A stretch of DNA of 64,000 nt from Limnomonas spitsbergensis (taxonomy: Eukaryota; Chlorophyta; Chlorophyceae; Chlamydomonadales). The stretch is taken from contig JAYJMM010000003.1 in assembly GCA_037349105.1 (NCBI GenBank), forward strand, positions 992,001-1,056,000. The letters are read 5' to 3'. Below, piece by piece: positions 42,456 to 54,800 of the stretch. Both the position numbers and the translations under genes were made by a program. The first letter of the stretch is position 1, and each line of letters begins with the position of its first letter. The notes beneath the pieces were generated by a model. It searched no databases. It was not told where the DNA came from and worked only from the letters and a program-made list of their open reading frames with translations.

Positions 42456-42533
42456 TTGGGATGGGTTTAAGGATGAATTTACGTGGCTGTCGTGGACGTT
42501 AAGGAATCTTGGCTTGGAGAGAGGTTGAAGCAG
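42456..42533. repeat. Diverged direct repeat, copy 1
   Basis: Shares GATGAATTTACGTGGCTG, ATCTTGGCTTGGA and AGGTT.AAGCAGC with 43149-43227. In one plus frame both copies read AWDG-x-x-DEFTWL. Confidence 0.7.
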
Positions 42534-43148
42534 CTGGGAGGGAGAGGCTTCACAGCTAACCCACTTCGCCTCTGGCATTGCTCCTTCTTCAAAGCCCCCA
42601 TTTTGACCAGCGCCCTCCTCTCAGCTAGGAGTTAGTAGAAGTATAATCACCTCAAGCCATGTCGCAGGGCCAGCCAGATATGGCAGCTTCTGCTCAGCTC
42701 CACCAGGCAAAATGGCTGGTTAGTGGTTACGATTAACACTTTTCTTCATTTGGGATGCTGTTTAGCCTGAGATGTTTTTCCTTGCAGTCGGTGTGTGCGT
42801 GTTCGATTTGTGCGGCGGTTGAGGAGGGGCTCTTGTAGGTTGGATGGACACACGTTTTTTCGTTAGCGGGATTTCGTCATGACCCAGGAGCGCTGTGCTT
42901 GTCGGCAGTGTTAGACCAACAGGCTGAGGTCAGGCTGCAATTGCTTGGTAGTTACTGGTTCTCCTCAAAATCGTGTGGCTTCTTGTTCTGGGAGATATTT
43001 CTCTGGCAGTCTTACTATGCTGAGGGGTGAGCAGCCTTGCATCAATGCCTTGTGCTATTTTCTTCACTGTGAGTGGGTCATTCAGCGTGTACGACCCCTG
43101 ATGCACCAAACAGCAGTGAGGAGGGGAGGGGGTAAGAAATGCTCATCG

Positions 43149-43227
43149 CTTGGGATGGTTCCGAGGATGAATTTACGTGGCTGCCGGGCCGCTTAGCAAT
43201 CTTGGCTTGGACGGAGGTTAAAGCAGC
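43149..43227. repeat. Diverged direct repeat, copy 2
   Basis: Partner of 42456-42533, about 690 bp away. The encoded AWDGSEDEFTWLPGRLAIL resembles the end of a chromodomain-like or retroelement segment, but it is too short to assign. Confidence 0.7.
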
Positions 43228-43743
43228 GTCATGTTGTATTTCTGCATTTTGGACCTATATGCTTCCCATGCGCTTATTTTTTCGCTTCAGTCATCTGCTA
43301 ACCTGCATGCCAACCTTCTTTTGAGTTCGTTGCTGCGTAGATTGGGCAGGGGTCTCACAGTCGTTTTTTATGACTTGGATCTCGGCCCAATCAGTGTTAT
43401 CTTGTTCAAAATAAATCAAGTTTGGTTTGATCAACATGTGCTGGCACGTGTCTCACACTCACACTTTGGTGGTCTGGTGGCGAGGACGACCAAGAGAGGT
43501 GGCCACATTCGCCACTGTAATGTTTTGGGGGGAAATGTAAAAATGTTACAAAACAGTGTGGAGTTTTTTAAATCTGAAGTGTTTCTAGTGTTCAGTTTTT
43601 CCAGATTACAATGTGAACAAGTTCCGTCCACCCTGACTGTCTTAAATAGATACCCGGCCAGCCTTGGCCGCGGCTAAAGAGGACCCTCGGCCGGCCAAAG
43701 CCAGCTCGTTGGCTGCCCCATGCAATTTCCCTGTGCTCTCTCC

Positions 43744-44067
43744 CTACACTGTTCGCCACAAGCAGCTAATTAATTTTCTGACTGGAGGATGGCCATTTGT
43801 ACACTTTTTCAGCTCTGGCCAGGGCTTCTGATCGATACTGAAATCAGACGGTTCGGCAGCCTTTTTAAGGCTGCTTAACTGGCTGCGTGCCATCGTCACA
43901 TCCGCCTCGGCGAGCTGCTTGAGGCCGCGCAGGTCACTAGCCTCGAAGCGTGCCAATGCCGCGTCCGCCTTAGCAGCCTCCATCAGGCCGCGCAGCTCGC
44001 TGACCTCACGGCGAAGCTCGCTGGCTTTGCGACGCGCCGACTCCGCATCCGCCGCGGAGGCCACCAT
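43744..44067 (-). CDS. Coiled-coil ORF, function unknown
   Basis: 107 codons from an ATG at 44067. ESARRKASELRREVSELRGL and LARFEASDLRGLKQL form an alanine/leucine/arginine-rich amphipathic helix with heptad spacing over about 70 residues, followed by a short C-terminal tail. Not recognised as a known family. An open frame immediately upstream in a different phase (to about 44354, with MPADKGGETKGAQD) may be an earlier exon, but no phase-keeping splice was found. It might also be a last exon of the membrane-protein gene to the right, or a retroelement gag fragment. Confidence 0.4.
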   Translation of the reverse strand: MVASAADAESARRKASELRREVSELRGLMEAAKADAALARFEASDLRGLKQLAEADVTMARSQLSSLKKAAEPSDFSIDQKPWPELKKCTNGHPPVRKLISCLWRTV

Positions 44068-45121
44068 GCAGTCATGTTACTGCTGCTGCATGGTAAAATG
44101 ATGTCAGGGGAAGACGTTGCAGTGGCATGTGCTGATGGTAAGTGGTGTGCGGCCGCTCCGTCCATAACGGACGAAGTGGGGACGACGAAGCACACTGGAT
44201 TGGTTTCACAAGCAATGCTCCCATTGGCAAAGCCTGTCCCGTCGCGTCCGTCTCCCGCAGCCACTACTTCTGCTGGGTCTTGAGCGCCCTTGGTCTCGCC
44301 GCCCTTGTCCGCTGGCATGCCCCCCTTGCCGTGGGGATTTAGTTCGGGACACACAAAATAACACGAAGGGCTTTCTTTGTGCCGCCTTCAAGTATGCGAC
44401 TAGCGAATGTAAACCCATAGTCCATACCGTCCTGGGTTGGGGGGAAGGAGGGAGGGCAGTGGGAGATCTGAGGTCAACGAGATATGTCGGTCTGGGAAGG
44501 GGAGACTGAGAACTGTCAACGAGGTCGGTCAGGCTGGGGGGGAGGGAGGGCAGAGGGCCAGACAAGTCAACGAGAACCTGTCGGCCTGGGGGGGGAGACT
44601 GAGGAGACAGGGCCTCCCCTCTGCCCCCTTGGTCGAGAGGGAATCTCCTGCCCATTCCCTGGTAGCTAGGATACGAGGGCACACCTCCGACCTAGTCCCT
44701 CACACCATACACACATATCTGCTACACTGCTACAGGAAGACAAAACGGACCACCAGAGTTCTGCATAACGCTGGTGGGCTTACATCTGATAGTAGATAGC
44801 CTCGTCTGCACCAGGTGCCTTGCTGAAGCTATAGGGCCTCCTAACCCTTCCCCTCATGTGAATTTGTGAATTCAACAGTCCAGCAGAGCATCACAATTGC
44901 TGCATGGGACAGGTGCTTGCAAATCGGTCCTCGCACGAAATAAACTAGGACAGTGAGCGAAAAATACTTTACTACCCAAGGTAAGCAACCAACACACAAC
45001 TACGACCAGTGGTGTGGGAATGAACCCGAGGTTGCAGGATAATTTAGCCCCATTTAAGCGGCATCTTTGAGTCAAAATATCTAGCAGAGCTAAGCATAGA
45101 AAAGAAGAAAGCACGCTCCAC
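44068..45121. other. No further gene fixed
   Basis: G-rich and C-rich stretches around 44430-44640 give chance open frames. No motif recognised beyond the possible upstream exon of the coiled-coil ORF. Confidence 0.35.
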
Positions 45122-47937
45122 CTGATGCTGTGCATAGCAGTGAAGAGGTATGCCACTGGCTTGGCCATACCCCAGCTGAGGTGGCGCTCTAAGCGGGGCA
45201 GCACTTCGCTCTGGACGCGGTACATCCCGAAAGAACTCAGCTGCTGTCCGATGCCGATCTGTGGGACATGGAGGGGGACGCGCTTGTAAGATGGGGCAAC
45301 GGTGGTGGAGGGGGGAGGTCTGGCTGGGTGGCCGGGGTATCTCAACATTTGATACCGATGGATGCCGATGCATCCGTGACAGAGGGGGCAGGTGTCCAAG
45401 TATTTGTTCATATAGAGCATAGGACCGCATGGGCCTGTGAGGCTTCAGGGGGTCTAGATAGGGGGGTCAGCAAAGCTGACGCCACATGCCAGGCTTGGCT
45501 GTGCTTGTGGCCGTTGGCTCGAGCTTGGGGCGGGCTGGTGGTCAAGAGCGGATTAAGAAGAAACGATGGGGATTGGGGATGAGGTAAAGAGCTAAATTAG
45601 AAACGCCGAGGCAAGCTTAAGCATGTAGACTGCGGGGAATTGGAGTGGAAGGAGTGCTTTGGGGGATGAAACTGAAAGGCCCCAAAAAGCTGGGTGCAGA
45701 AATATTCAGGAGAGAAATATGTTCCCATCCTGCATAGGACAGGCTTTGATGCTTCCACCGTTCTTACAAACCCTCTTCACACCACTTTTTATTTTGCCAT
45801 GTGCCATACCTCATTTGGGGGGGAGGGGGCGGATTGCCATCGCCGGCCTATGAGGACCAAACCTATATCCATTCATGGCCAATGACCCTAGATGTAGATC
45901 TTGTTGCACCAGGCCTTCCTGGCCGTAGGCTATCATTTAGCAGAATTGTTGTTAGTAGAAGTAAGTCATCAGTGCTAGTTGCACATAAGCACACATACCT
46001 TGGCAAATATTCCAGCCTGAAACCACACAAAGAGGCTCCAAAAGAAGATGCCGATCGTCACGGCATTAACGGCCATGATGAGGAAGCCGATGGCGACATA
46101 GGCATTGTAGAGCCCAGACGCCTGCAAGGCAACACGTGCATACACGCGGTAGGATGTAACCGCATTGACATGCGGGAGGGTGTAACGTCATTCTTGCGCG
46201 GGAGGGGGCGGACCACGCCTCAGTCCTGGGTCTGTATACCAGGGTCACGGAGGCAAGTGACAGCCAAGGGTTGCGTTTAGGAAACCTTAAAGTGTGACGG
46301 TGAGCAGAGGGTTGATGTGTGGAACGAGGATGAGCAGAGGGTTGATGTGTGGAAAGAGGATGAGCAGAGGGTTGATGGGTGGAATGATTTTGTATGCCAG
46401 TTAACTTGGTGAAGGCCTTGCGGCCTGCCATTTGGCATGTTGCCTATTGAACACCTGGATGAGTGACATGGGACATGTTTAGAAAAGACACAATACCCAA
46501 AACCAATTCCATCTTAGTTGCCAATGACTTGCAAGCTTTCTATGTTATATCTTTCTCTAGGGAACTGGGTGCCGATCGGGCGGGTTGCACATGCCTCCGT
46601 TTCCTATGTCCAAGTGCGCCATGCAAGTCTGGGGGGGGGGGGCAACACTCCATGCATGTTTCAAGATGGGGCCTGGGGCTGCATGGATGGGTGGCTACAC
46701 TTTATGACCTGGTCTGATCGTAAGTGAGCAAGCAATGGCTGTGGCCATGCATGTGACTAGAAGGCCAGGAATTTCGCTGGGACCCCCATTGTTGCGGCTA
46801 GACTGAGTGGCAGCGATCTTTCCTGTCAAGATCGTTTTTGTTCGATTACGTGTGCATACTCGATTCGATTGATGGCTTGCTTGCACATGCCGCGGAGCCC
46901 TGCATCGCCTGCGACCCTGTCTGGCACCGACCGGGCCCTCATCGCAGCGACTCGCCTTTCTAGAAGTGATCCCGATTACGACTTGCGATCTAAGGACCTC
47001 AATTTGTATATGTGTCACCTGTGCACTAATGGCACCCCTGCCTGACGACTCCGACCAGGCCGCCCTCGGTTTTGCGTAGGTTTGCTCCAACTCGCACGCC
47101 GACCTTAGAGATTAGTTCGCAATGTACGTTTAAACTCATGATCGGTATTCCAATGCCGTCGTGAGAAGCTATACTTCGAGTTCGTCGCCTGTCACTATCG
47201 ACCTCGACCACCGCCCGCTGGCTGGATGAGTGATCGAGTGATAAGTGGAGCCGGGGGGAAGTTCACTTCACGCACAGTGAATCTGGAATGGCAGGCTTAC
47301 AAAGTCCAAGTGAACAAATCGGTATCTTGTCCCATTCCTGATCTCAGGCCTCGACTCCCTAGACTCAGTGCGCCCGAGTAATTTTTACCCTTTTCTGTAA
47401 TGAGATGGTTTCGGTACCGCTTATTAACGTAGCTTAGTTAACTGTCATAACGGTGTAAAGCATTATAAATCCCGTATTCCTCAAGCCATGCTCAGGCGTT
47501 TTCTTTCTTTCTAACGAGGATGAGCAGAGGTTTGATGTGTGGAACGAGGATGAGCAGAGGGTTTATGTGTGGTACTAAAGAGGATGCCCAACATAGGCAA
47601 GACAAATAGAGAAAGGAAGGTCGAAAATAAAAGTCAAGGCAGGGCTTGTGCGAAAAGAGTGACGTTGCATCCTCCAGTTAAACCCTGAACAACCTCGCCA
47701 CCTGCTGAGGCATGCATATGGGCGACATACGACATTCGTTAACATTTCTAGAGGTCTACACTTGCTTATGTTCACCCACACACCTACACCCACACCCTTC
47801 ACACTACTCACGGTCTGTGTGGCTAGAAAATGAAGCAAACAGAGTGAAGAAGATGCTGAAGAGGGATAGCTTCTCCAGGTTGTCTAGGGAGGTCTGTTTA
47901 AAGAGGAAGAGGGAGCCAAGCGGGCAAAGGCTCATAA
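45122..47937 (-). CDS. Multi-pass membrane protein, three exons seen, family not assigned
   Basis: Exon a (47937-47812; acceptor TTTTTGCAG, donor GTGAGT) encodes SLDNLEKLSLFSIFFTLFAS. Exon b (46121-45999; acceptor CCTTGCAG, donor GTATGT) encodes LYNAYVAIGFLIMAVNAVTI and GIFFWSLFVWFQ, a clear transmembrane helix. Exon c (45258-45122; acceptor CCCACAG, donor GTGGAG) encodes IGIGQQLSSFGMYRVQSEVL and LERHLSWGMAKPVAYLFTAM. Exons b and c join in phase 0. Exon a ends in phase 1, so at least one small exon is missing between a and b. The layout recalls the C-terminal membrane region of large algal surface or channel-like proteins, but that is a guess. 5' and 3' ends are not found. Confidence 0.5.
46296..46385. 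repeat. 30-bp tandem repeat, 3 copies (cluster 1)
   Basis: GAGCAGAGGGTTGATGTGTGG-like units in the intron between exons a and b of the membrane-protein gene. The same unit recurs at 47514-47573. Confidence 0.85.
47514..47573. repeat. 30-bp tandem repeat, 2 copies (cluster 2)
   Basis: Same unit and orientation as 46296-46385, about 1.13 kb away. Confidence 0.85.
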
Positions 47938-47964
47938 CTGCAAAAATGCCCAGTGCTCCTGAGT

Positions 47965-48225
47965 CATGGCCTCGGGGCCCCAACTCCGGGGTCAGGGCCT
48001 CAGGGACCCAGCTCCAGGGCCAAGCCCTCAGGGACCCAGCTACAGGGGCAGGGCCTCAGGGACACAGCTCCAGGGTCAGGGCCTCAGGGGCCCATCTCCA
48101 GGGCCAGGGCCTCAGGGATCCAGCTCCAGGCTCAGGGCCCCAGCTCCATGGTCAGGGCCCCAGCTCCAGGGTCAAGGCCGCAAGGACCCAGCTCCAGGGT
48201 CAGAGCCTCAGCTCCAGGGGCAGGA
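47965..48225. repeat. Diverged repeats of about 15-30 bp, subtelomere-side
   Basis: CAGCTCCAGGG and GGCCTCAGGGACC blocks alternate about ten times with variable spacing. They give a chance plus-strand open frame. Confidence 0.8.
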
Positions 48226-48382
48226 AGATCCTTTTATAAGGGTGGATATGCGGCCAAGCTGGAGAGCGGATGTCCAATATTTAGGAATCAATCAAAAACT
48301 GTGACAGATCATTACGTAATACAAACACCCATCTGCCTTCCCATCCCCTTCCCCTTGAACACATCAGCAAAGGACTACTGGA

Positions 48383-48600
48383 TTTAGGTACAAAAGACCG
48401 CACAACCTTCAGGCCCAAACCTTGCCCACCTCAGCATACGGATGTTTAGGCACTAGTAACCGCACAACCTTCAGGCCCAAACCCTTGCCCACCTCAGCAT
48501 ACGGCTGTTTAGGCACTAGTAACCGCACAACCTTCAGGCCCAGACCCTCACACATGTCAGCATACGGCTGTTTCGTCACTAGTAACCGGAACCCGAAACA
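48383..48600. repeat. 64-bp tandem repeat, about 3.5 copies
   Basis: Units with GCACTAGTAACCGCACAACC and CCTCAGCATACGG; copy starts are about 64 bp apart (48444, 48508, 48571). The last copy is degenerate. The array stands about 100 bp before the telomere-like tract. Confidence 0.85.
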
Positions 48601-48710
48601 CGACCCCCCAAACCCTTGACCCCTAACCCTTGCCCACATCAGCAAAAGGCTTCAGACACAAGTGGTGCAAGATGGAGACGATAAAAACTGCCAGTCAGGT
48701 TATGTTTGCC

Positions 48711-48827
48711 GGGTTTAGGGTTTAGGGTTTAGGGTTTATAGTTTAGGGTTTTAGGGTTAAAGGGTTTAGGGTTTAGGGTTTAGGGTTTAGGGTTTAGGGT
48801 TTAGGGTTTAGGGTTTGAGGTTTAGGG
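48711..48827 (+). repeat. Interstitial telomere-like tract (TTTAGGG)n
   Basis: About 16 units of the plant/green-algal telomere repeat with the G-rich strand on plus, so it points to the right. Several units are variant (TTTATAG, TTTTAGGG, TTAAAGGG, TTTGAGG), which suggests an internal, non-maintained tract rather than an active telomere end. It passes directly into the hexamer array. Confidence 0.92.
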
Positions 48828-48828
48828 T

Positions 48829-51800
48829 GCATCGGCATCGGCATCGGCATCGGCATCGGCATCGGCATCGGCATCGGCATCGGCATCGGCATCGGCATCG
48901 GCATCGGCATCGGCATCGGCATCGGCATCGGCATCGGCATCGGCATCGGCATCGGCATCGGCATCGGCATCGGCATCGGCATCGGCATCGGCATCGGCAT
49001 CGGCATCGGCATCGGCATCGGCATCGGCATCGGCATCGGCATCGGCATCGGCATCGGCATCGGCATCGGCATCGGCATCGGCATCGGCATCGGCATCGGC
49101 ATCGGCATCGGCATCGGCATCGGCATCGGCATCGGCATCGGCATCGGCATCGGCATCGGCATCGGCATCGGCATCGGCATCGGCATCGGCATCGGCATCG
49201 GCATCGGCATCGGCATCGGCATCGGCATCGGCATCGGCATCGGCATCGGCATCGGCATCGGCATCGGCATCGGCATCGGCATCGGCATCGGCATCGGCAT
49301 CGGCATCGGCATCGGCATCGGCATCGGCATCGGCATCGGCATCGGCATCGGCATCGGCATCGGCATCGGCATCGGCATCGGCATCGGCATCGGCATCGGC
49401 ATCGGCATCGGCATCGGCATCGGCATCGGCATCGGCATCGGCATCGGCATCGGCATCGGCATCGGCATCGGCATCGGCATCGGCATCGGCATCGGCATCG
49501 GCATCGGCATCGGCATCGGCATCGGCATCGGCATCGGCATCGGCATCGGCATCGGCATCGGCATCGGCATCGGCATCGGCATCGGCATCGGCATCGGCAT
49601 CGGCATCGGCATCGGCATCGGCATCGGCATCGGCATCGGCATCGGCATCGGCATCGGCATCGGCATCGGCATCGGCATCGGCATCGGCATCGGCATCGGC
49701 ATCGGCATCGGCATCGGCATCGGCATCGGCATCGGCATCGGCATCGGCATCGGCATCGGCATCGGCATCGGCATCGGCATCGGCATCGGCATCGGCATCG
49801 GCATCGGCATCGGCATCGGCATCGGCATCGGCATCGGCATCGGCATCGGCATCGGCATCGGCATCGGCATCGGCATCGGCATCGGCATCGGCATCGGCAT
49901 CGGCATCGGCATCGGCATCGGCATCGGCATCGGCATCGGCATCGGCATCGGCATCGGCATCGGCATCGGCATCGGCATCGGCATCGGCATCGGCATCGGC
50001 ATCGGCATGGCATCGGCATCGGCATCGGCATCGGCATCGGCATCGGCATCGGCATCGGCATCGGCATCGGCATCGGCATCGGCATCGGCATCGGCATCGG
50101 CATCGGCATCGGCATCGGCATCGGCATCGGCATCGGCATCGGCATCGGCATCGGCATCGGCATCGGCATCGGCATCGGCATCGGCATCGGCATCGGCATC
50201 GGCATCGGCATCGGCATCGGCATCGGCATCGGCATCGGCATCGGCATCGGCATCGGCATCGGCATCGGCATCGGCATCGGCATCGGCATCGGCATCGGCA
50301 TCGGCATCGGCATCGGCATCGGCATCGGCATCGGCATCGGCATCGGCATCGGCATCGGCATCGGCATCGGCATCGGCATCGGCATCGGCATCGGCATCGG
50401 CATCGGCATCGGCATCGGCATCGGCATCGGCATCGGCATCGGCATCGGCATCGGCATCGGCATCGCATCGGCATCGGCATCGGCATCGGCATCGGCATCG
50501 GCATCGGCATCGGCATCGGCATCGGCATCGGCATCGGCATCGGCATCGGCATCGGCATCGGCATCGGCATCGGCATCGGCATCGGCATCGGCATCGGCAT
50601 CGGCATCGGCATCGGCATCGGCATCGGCATCGGCATCGGCATCGGCATCGGCATCGGCATCGGCATCGGCATCGGCATCGGCATCGGCATCGGCATCGGC
50701 ATCGGCATCGGCATCGGCATCGGCATCGGCATCGGCATCGGCATCGGCATCGGCATCGGCATCGGCATCGGCATCGGCATCGGCATCGGCATCGGCATCG
50801 GCATCGGCATCGGCATCGGCATCGGCATCGGCATCGGCATCGGCATCGGCATCGGCATCGGCATCGGCATCGGCATCGGCATCGGCATCGGCATCGGCAT
50901 CGGCATCGGCATCGGCATCGGCATCGGCATCGGCATCGGCATCGGCATCGGCATCGGCATCGGCATCGGCATCGGCATCGGCATCGGCATCGGCATCGGC
51001 ATCGGCATCGGCATCGGCATCGGCATCGGCATCGGCATCGGCATCGGCATCGGCATCGGCATCGGCATCGGCATCGGCATCGGCATCGGCATCGGCATCG
51101 GCATCGGCATCGGCATCGGCATCGGCATCGGCATCGGCATCGGCATCGGCATCGGCATCGGCATCGGCATCGGCATCGGCATCGGCATCGGCATCGGCAT
51201 CGGCATCGGCATCGGCATCGGCATCGGCATCGGCATCGGCATCGGCATCGGCATCGGCATCGGCATCGGCATCGGCATCGGCATCGGCATCGGCATCGGC
51301 ATCGGCATCGGCATCGGCATCGGCATCGGCATCGGCATCGGCATCGGCATCGGCATCGGCATCGGCATCGGCATCGGCATCGGCATCGGCATCGGCATCG
51401 GCATCGGCATCGGCATCGGCATCGGCATCGGCATCGGCATCGGCATCGGCATCGGCATCGGCATCGGCATCGGCATCGGCATCGGCATCGGCATCGGCAT
51501 CGGCATCGGCATCGGCATCGGCATCGGCATCGGCATCGGCATCGGCATCGGCATCGGCATCGGCATCGGCATCGGCATCGGCATCGGCATCGGCATCGGC
51601 ATCGGCATCGGCATCGGCATCGGCATCGGCATCGGCATCGGCATCGGCATCGGCATCGGCATCGGCATCGGCATCGGCATCGGCATCGGCATCGGCATCG
51701 GCATCGGCATCGGCATCGGCATCGGCATCGGCATCGGCATCGGCATCGGCATCGGCATCGGCATCGGCATCGGCATCGGCATCGGCATCGGCATCGGCAT

Positions 51801-54800
51801 CGGCATCGGCATCGGCATCGGCATCGGCATCGGCATCGGCATCGGCATCGGCATCGGCATCGGCATCGGCATCGGCATCGGCATCGGCATCGGCATCGGC
51901 ATCGGCATCGGCATCGGCATCGGCATCGGCATCGGCATCGGCATCGGCATCGGCATCGGCATCGGCATCGGCATCGGCATCGGCATCGGCATCGGCATCG
52001 GCATCGGCATCGGCATCGGCATCGGCATCGGCATCGGCATCGGCATCGGCATCGGCATCGGCATCGGCATCGGCATCGGCATCGGCATCGGCATCGGCAT
52101 CGGCATCGGCATCGGCATCGGCATCGGCATCGGCATCGGCATCGGCATCGGCATCGGCATCGGCATCGGCATCGGCATCGGCATCGGCATCGGCATCGGC
52201 ATCGGCATCGGCATCGGCATCGGCATCGGCATCGGCATCGGCATCGGCATCGGCATCGGCATCGGCATCGGCATCGGCATCGGCATCGGCATCGGCATCG
52301 GCATCGGCATCGGCATCGGCATCGGCATCGGCATCGGCATCGGCATCGGCATCGGCATCGGCATCGGCATCGGCATCGGCATCGGCATCGGCATCGGCAT
52401 CGGCATCGGCATCGGCATCGGCATCGGCATCGGCATCGGCATCGGCATCGGCATCGGCATCGGCATCGGCATCGGCATCGGCATCGGCATCGGCATCGGC
52501 ATCGGCATCGGCATCGGCATCGGCATCGGCATCGGCATCGGCATCGGCATCGGCATCGGCATCGGCATCGGCATCGGCATCGGCATCGGCATCGGCATCG
52601 GCATCGGCATCGGCATCGGCATCGGCATCGGCATCGGCATCGGCATCGGCATCGGCATCGGCATCGGCATCGGCATCGGCATCGGCATCGGCATCGGCAT
52701 CGGCATCGGCATCGGCATCGGCATCGGCATCGGCATCGGCATCGGCATCGGCATCGGCATCGGCATCGGCATCGGCATCGGCATCGGCATCGGCATCGGC
52801 ATCGGCATCGGCATCGGCATCGGCATCGGCATCGGCATCGGCATCGGCATCGGCATCGGCATCGGCATCGGCATCGGCATCGGCATCGGCATCGGCATCG
52901 GCATCGGCATCGGCATCGGCATCGGCATCGGCATCGGCATCGGCATCGGCATCGGCATCGGCATCGGCATCGGCATCGGCATCGGCATCGGCATCGGCAT
53001 CGGCATCGGCATCGGCATCGGCATCGGCATCGGCATCGGCATCGGCATCGGCATCGGCATCGGCATCGGCATCGGCATCGGCATCGGCATCGGCATCGGC
53101 ATCGGCATCGGCATCGGCATCGGCATCGGCATCGGCATCGGCATCGGCATCGGCATCGGCATCGGCATCGGCATCGGCATCGGCATCGGCATCGGCATCG
53201 GCATCGGCATCGGCATCGGGCATCGGCATCGGCATCGGCATCGGGCATCGGCATCGGGGCATCGGCATCGGGCATCGGCATCGGCATCGGCATCGGCATC
53301 GGCATCGGCATCGGCATCGGCATCGGCATCGGCATCGGCATCGGCATCGGCATCGGCATCGGCATCGGCATCGGCATCGGCATCGGCATCGGCATCGGCA
53401 TCGGCATCGGCATCGGCATCGGCATCGGCATCGGCATCGGCATCGGCATCGGCATCGGCATCGGCATCGGCATCGGCATCGGCATCGGCATCGGCATCGG
53501 CATCGGCATCGGCATCGGCATCGGCATCGGCATCGGCATCGGCATCGGCATCGGCATCGGCATCGGCATCGGCATCGGCATCGGCATCGGCATCGGCATC
53601 GGCATCGGCATCGGCATCGGCATCGGCATCGGCATCGGCATCGGCATCGGCATCGGCATCGGCATCGGCATCGGCATCGGCATCGGCATCGGCATCGGCA
53701 TCGGCATCGGCATCGGCATCGGCATCGGCATCGGCATCGGCATCGGCATCGGCATCGGCATCGGCATCGGCATCGGCATCGGCATCGGCATCGGCATCGG
53801 CATCGGCATCGGCATCGGCATCGGCATCGGCATCGGCATCGGCATCGGCATCGGCATCGGCATCGGCATCGGCATCGGCATCGGCATCGGCATCGGCATC
53901 GGCATCGGCATCGGCATCGGCATCGGCATCGGCATCGGCATCGGCATCGGCATCGGCATCGGCATCGGCATCGGCATCGGCATCGGCATCGGCATCGGCA
54001 TCGGCATCGGCATCGGCATCGGCATCGGCATCGGCATCGGCATCGGCATCGGCATCGGCATCGGCATCGGCATCGGCATCGGCATCGGCATCGGCATCGG
54101 CATCGGCATCGGCATCGGCATCGGCATCGGCATCGGCATCGGCATCGGCATCGGCATCGGCATCGGCATCGGCATCGGCATCGGCATCGGCATCGGCATC
54201 GGCATCGGCATCGGCATCGGCATCGGCATCGGCATCGCATCGGCATCGGCATCGGCATCGGCATCGGCATCGGCATCGGCATCGGCATCGGCATCGGCAT
54301 CGGCATCGGCATCGGCATCGGCATCGGCATCGGCATCGGCATCGGCATCGGCATCGGCATCGGCATCGGCATCGGCATCGGCATCGGCATCGGCATCGGC
54401 ATCGGCATCGGCATCGGCATCGGCATCGGCATCGGCATCGGCATCGGCATCGGCATCGGCATCGGCATCGGCATCGGCATCGGCATCGGCATCGGCATCG
54501 GCATCGGCATCGGCATCGGCATCGGCATCGGCATCGGCATCGGCATCGGCATCGGCATCGGCATCGGCATCGGCATCGGCATCGGCATCGGCATCGGCAT
54601 CGGCATCGGCATCGGCATCGGCATCGGCATCGGCATCGGCATCGGCATCGGCATCGGCATCGGCATCGGCATCGCATCGGCATCGGCATCGGCATCGGCA
54701 TCGGCATCGGCATCGGCATCGGCATCGGCATCGGCATCGGCATCGGCATCGGCATCGGCATCGGCATCGGCATCGGCATCGGCATCGGCATCGGCATCGG

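Noticed and set aside
46749..47230. tRNA or solo LTR in the 1.1-kb segment between the 30-bp clusters
   Set aside because: No cloverleaf, and no TG/CA ends with a target duplication could be established.
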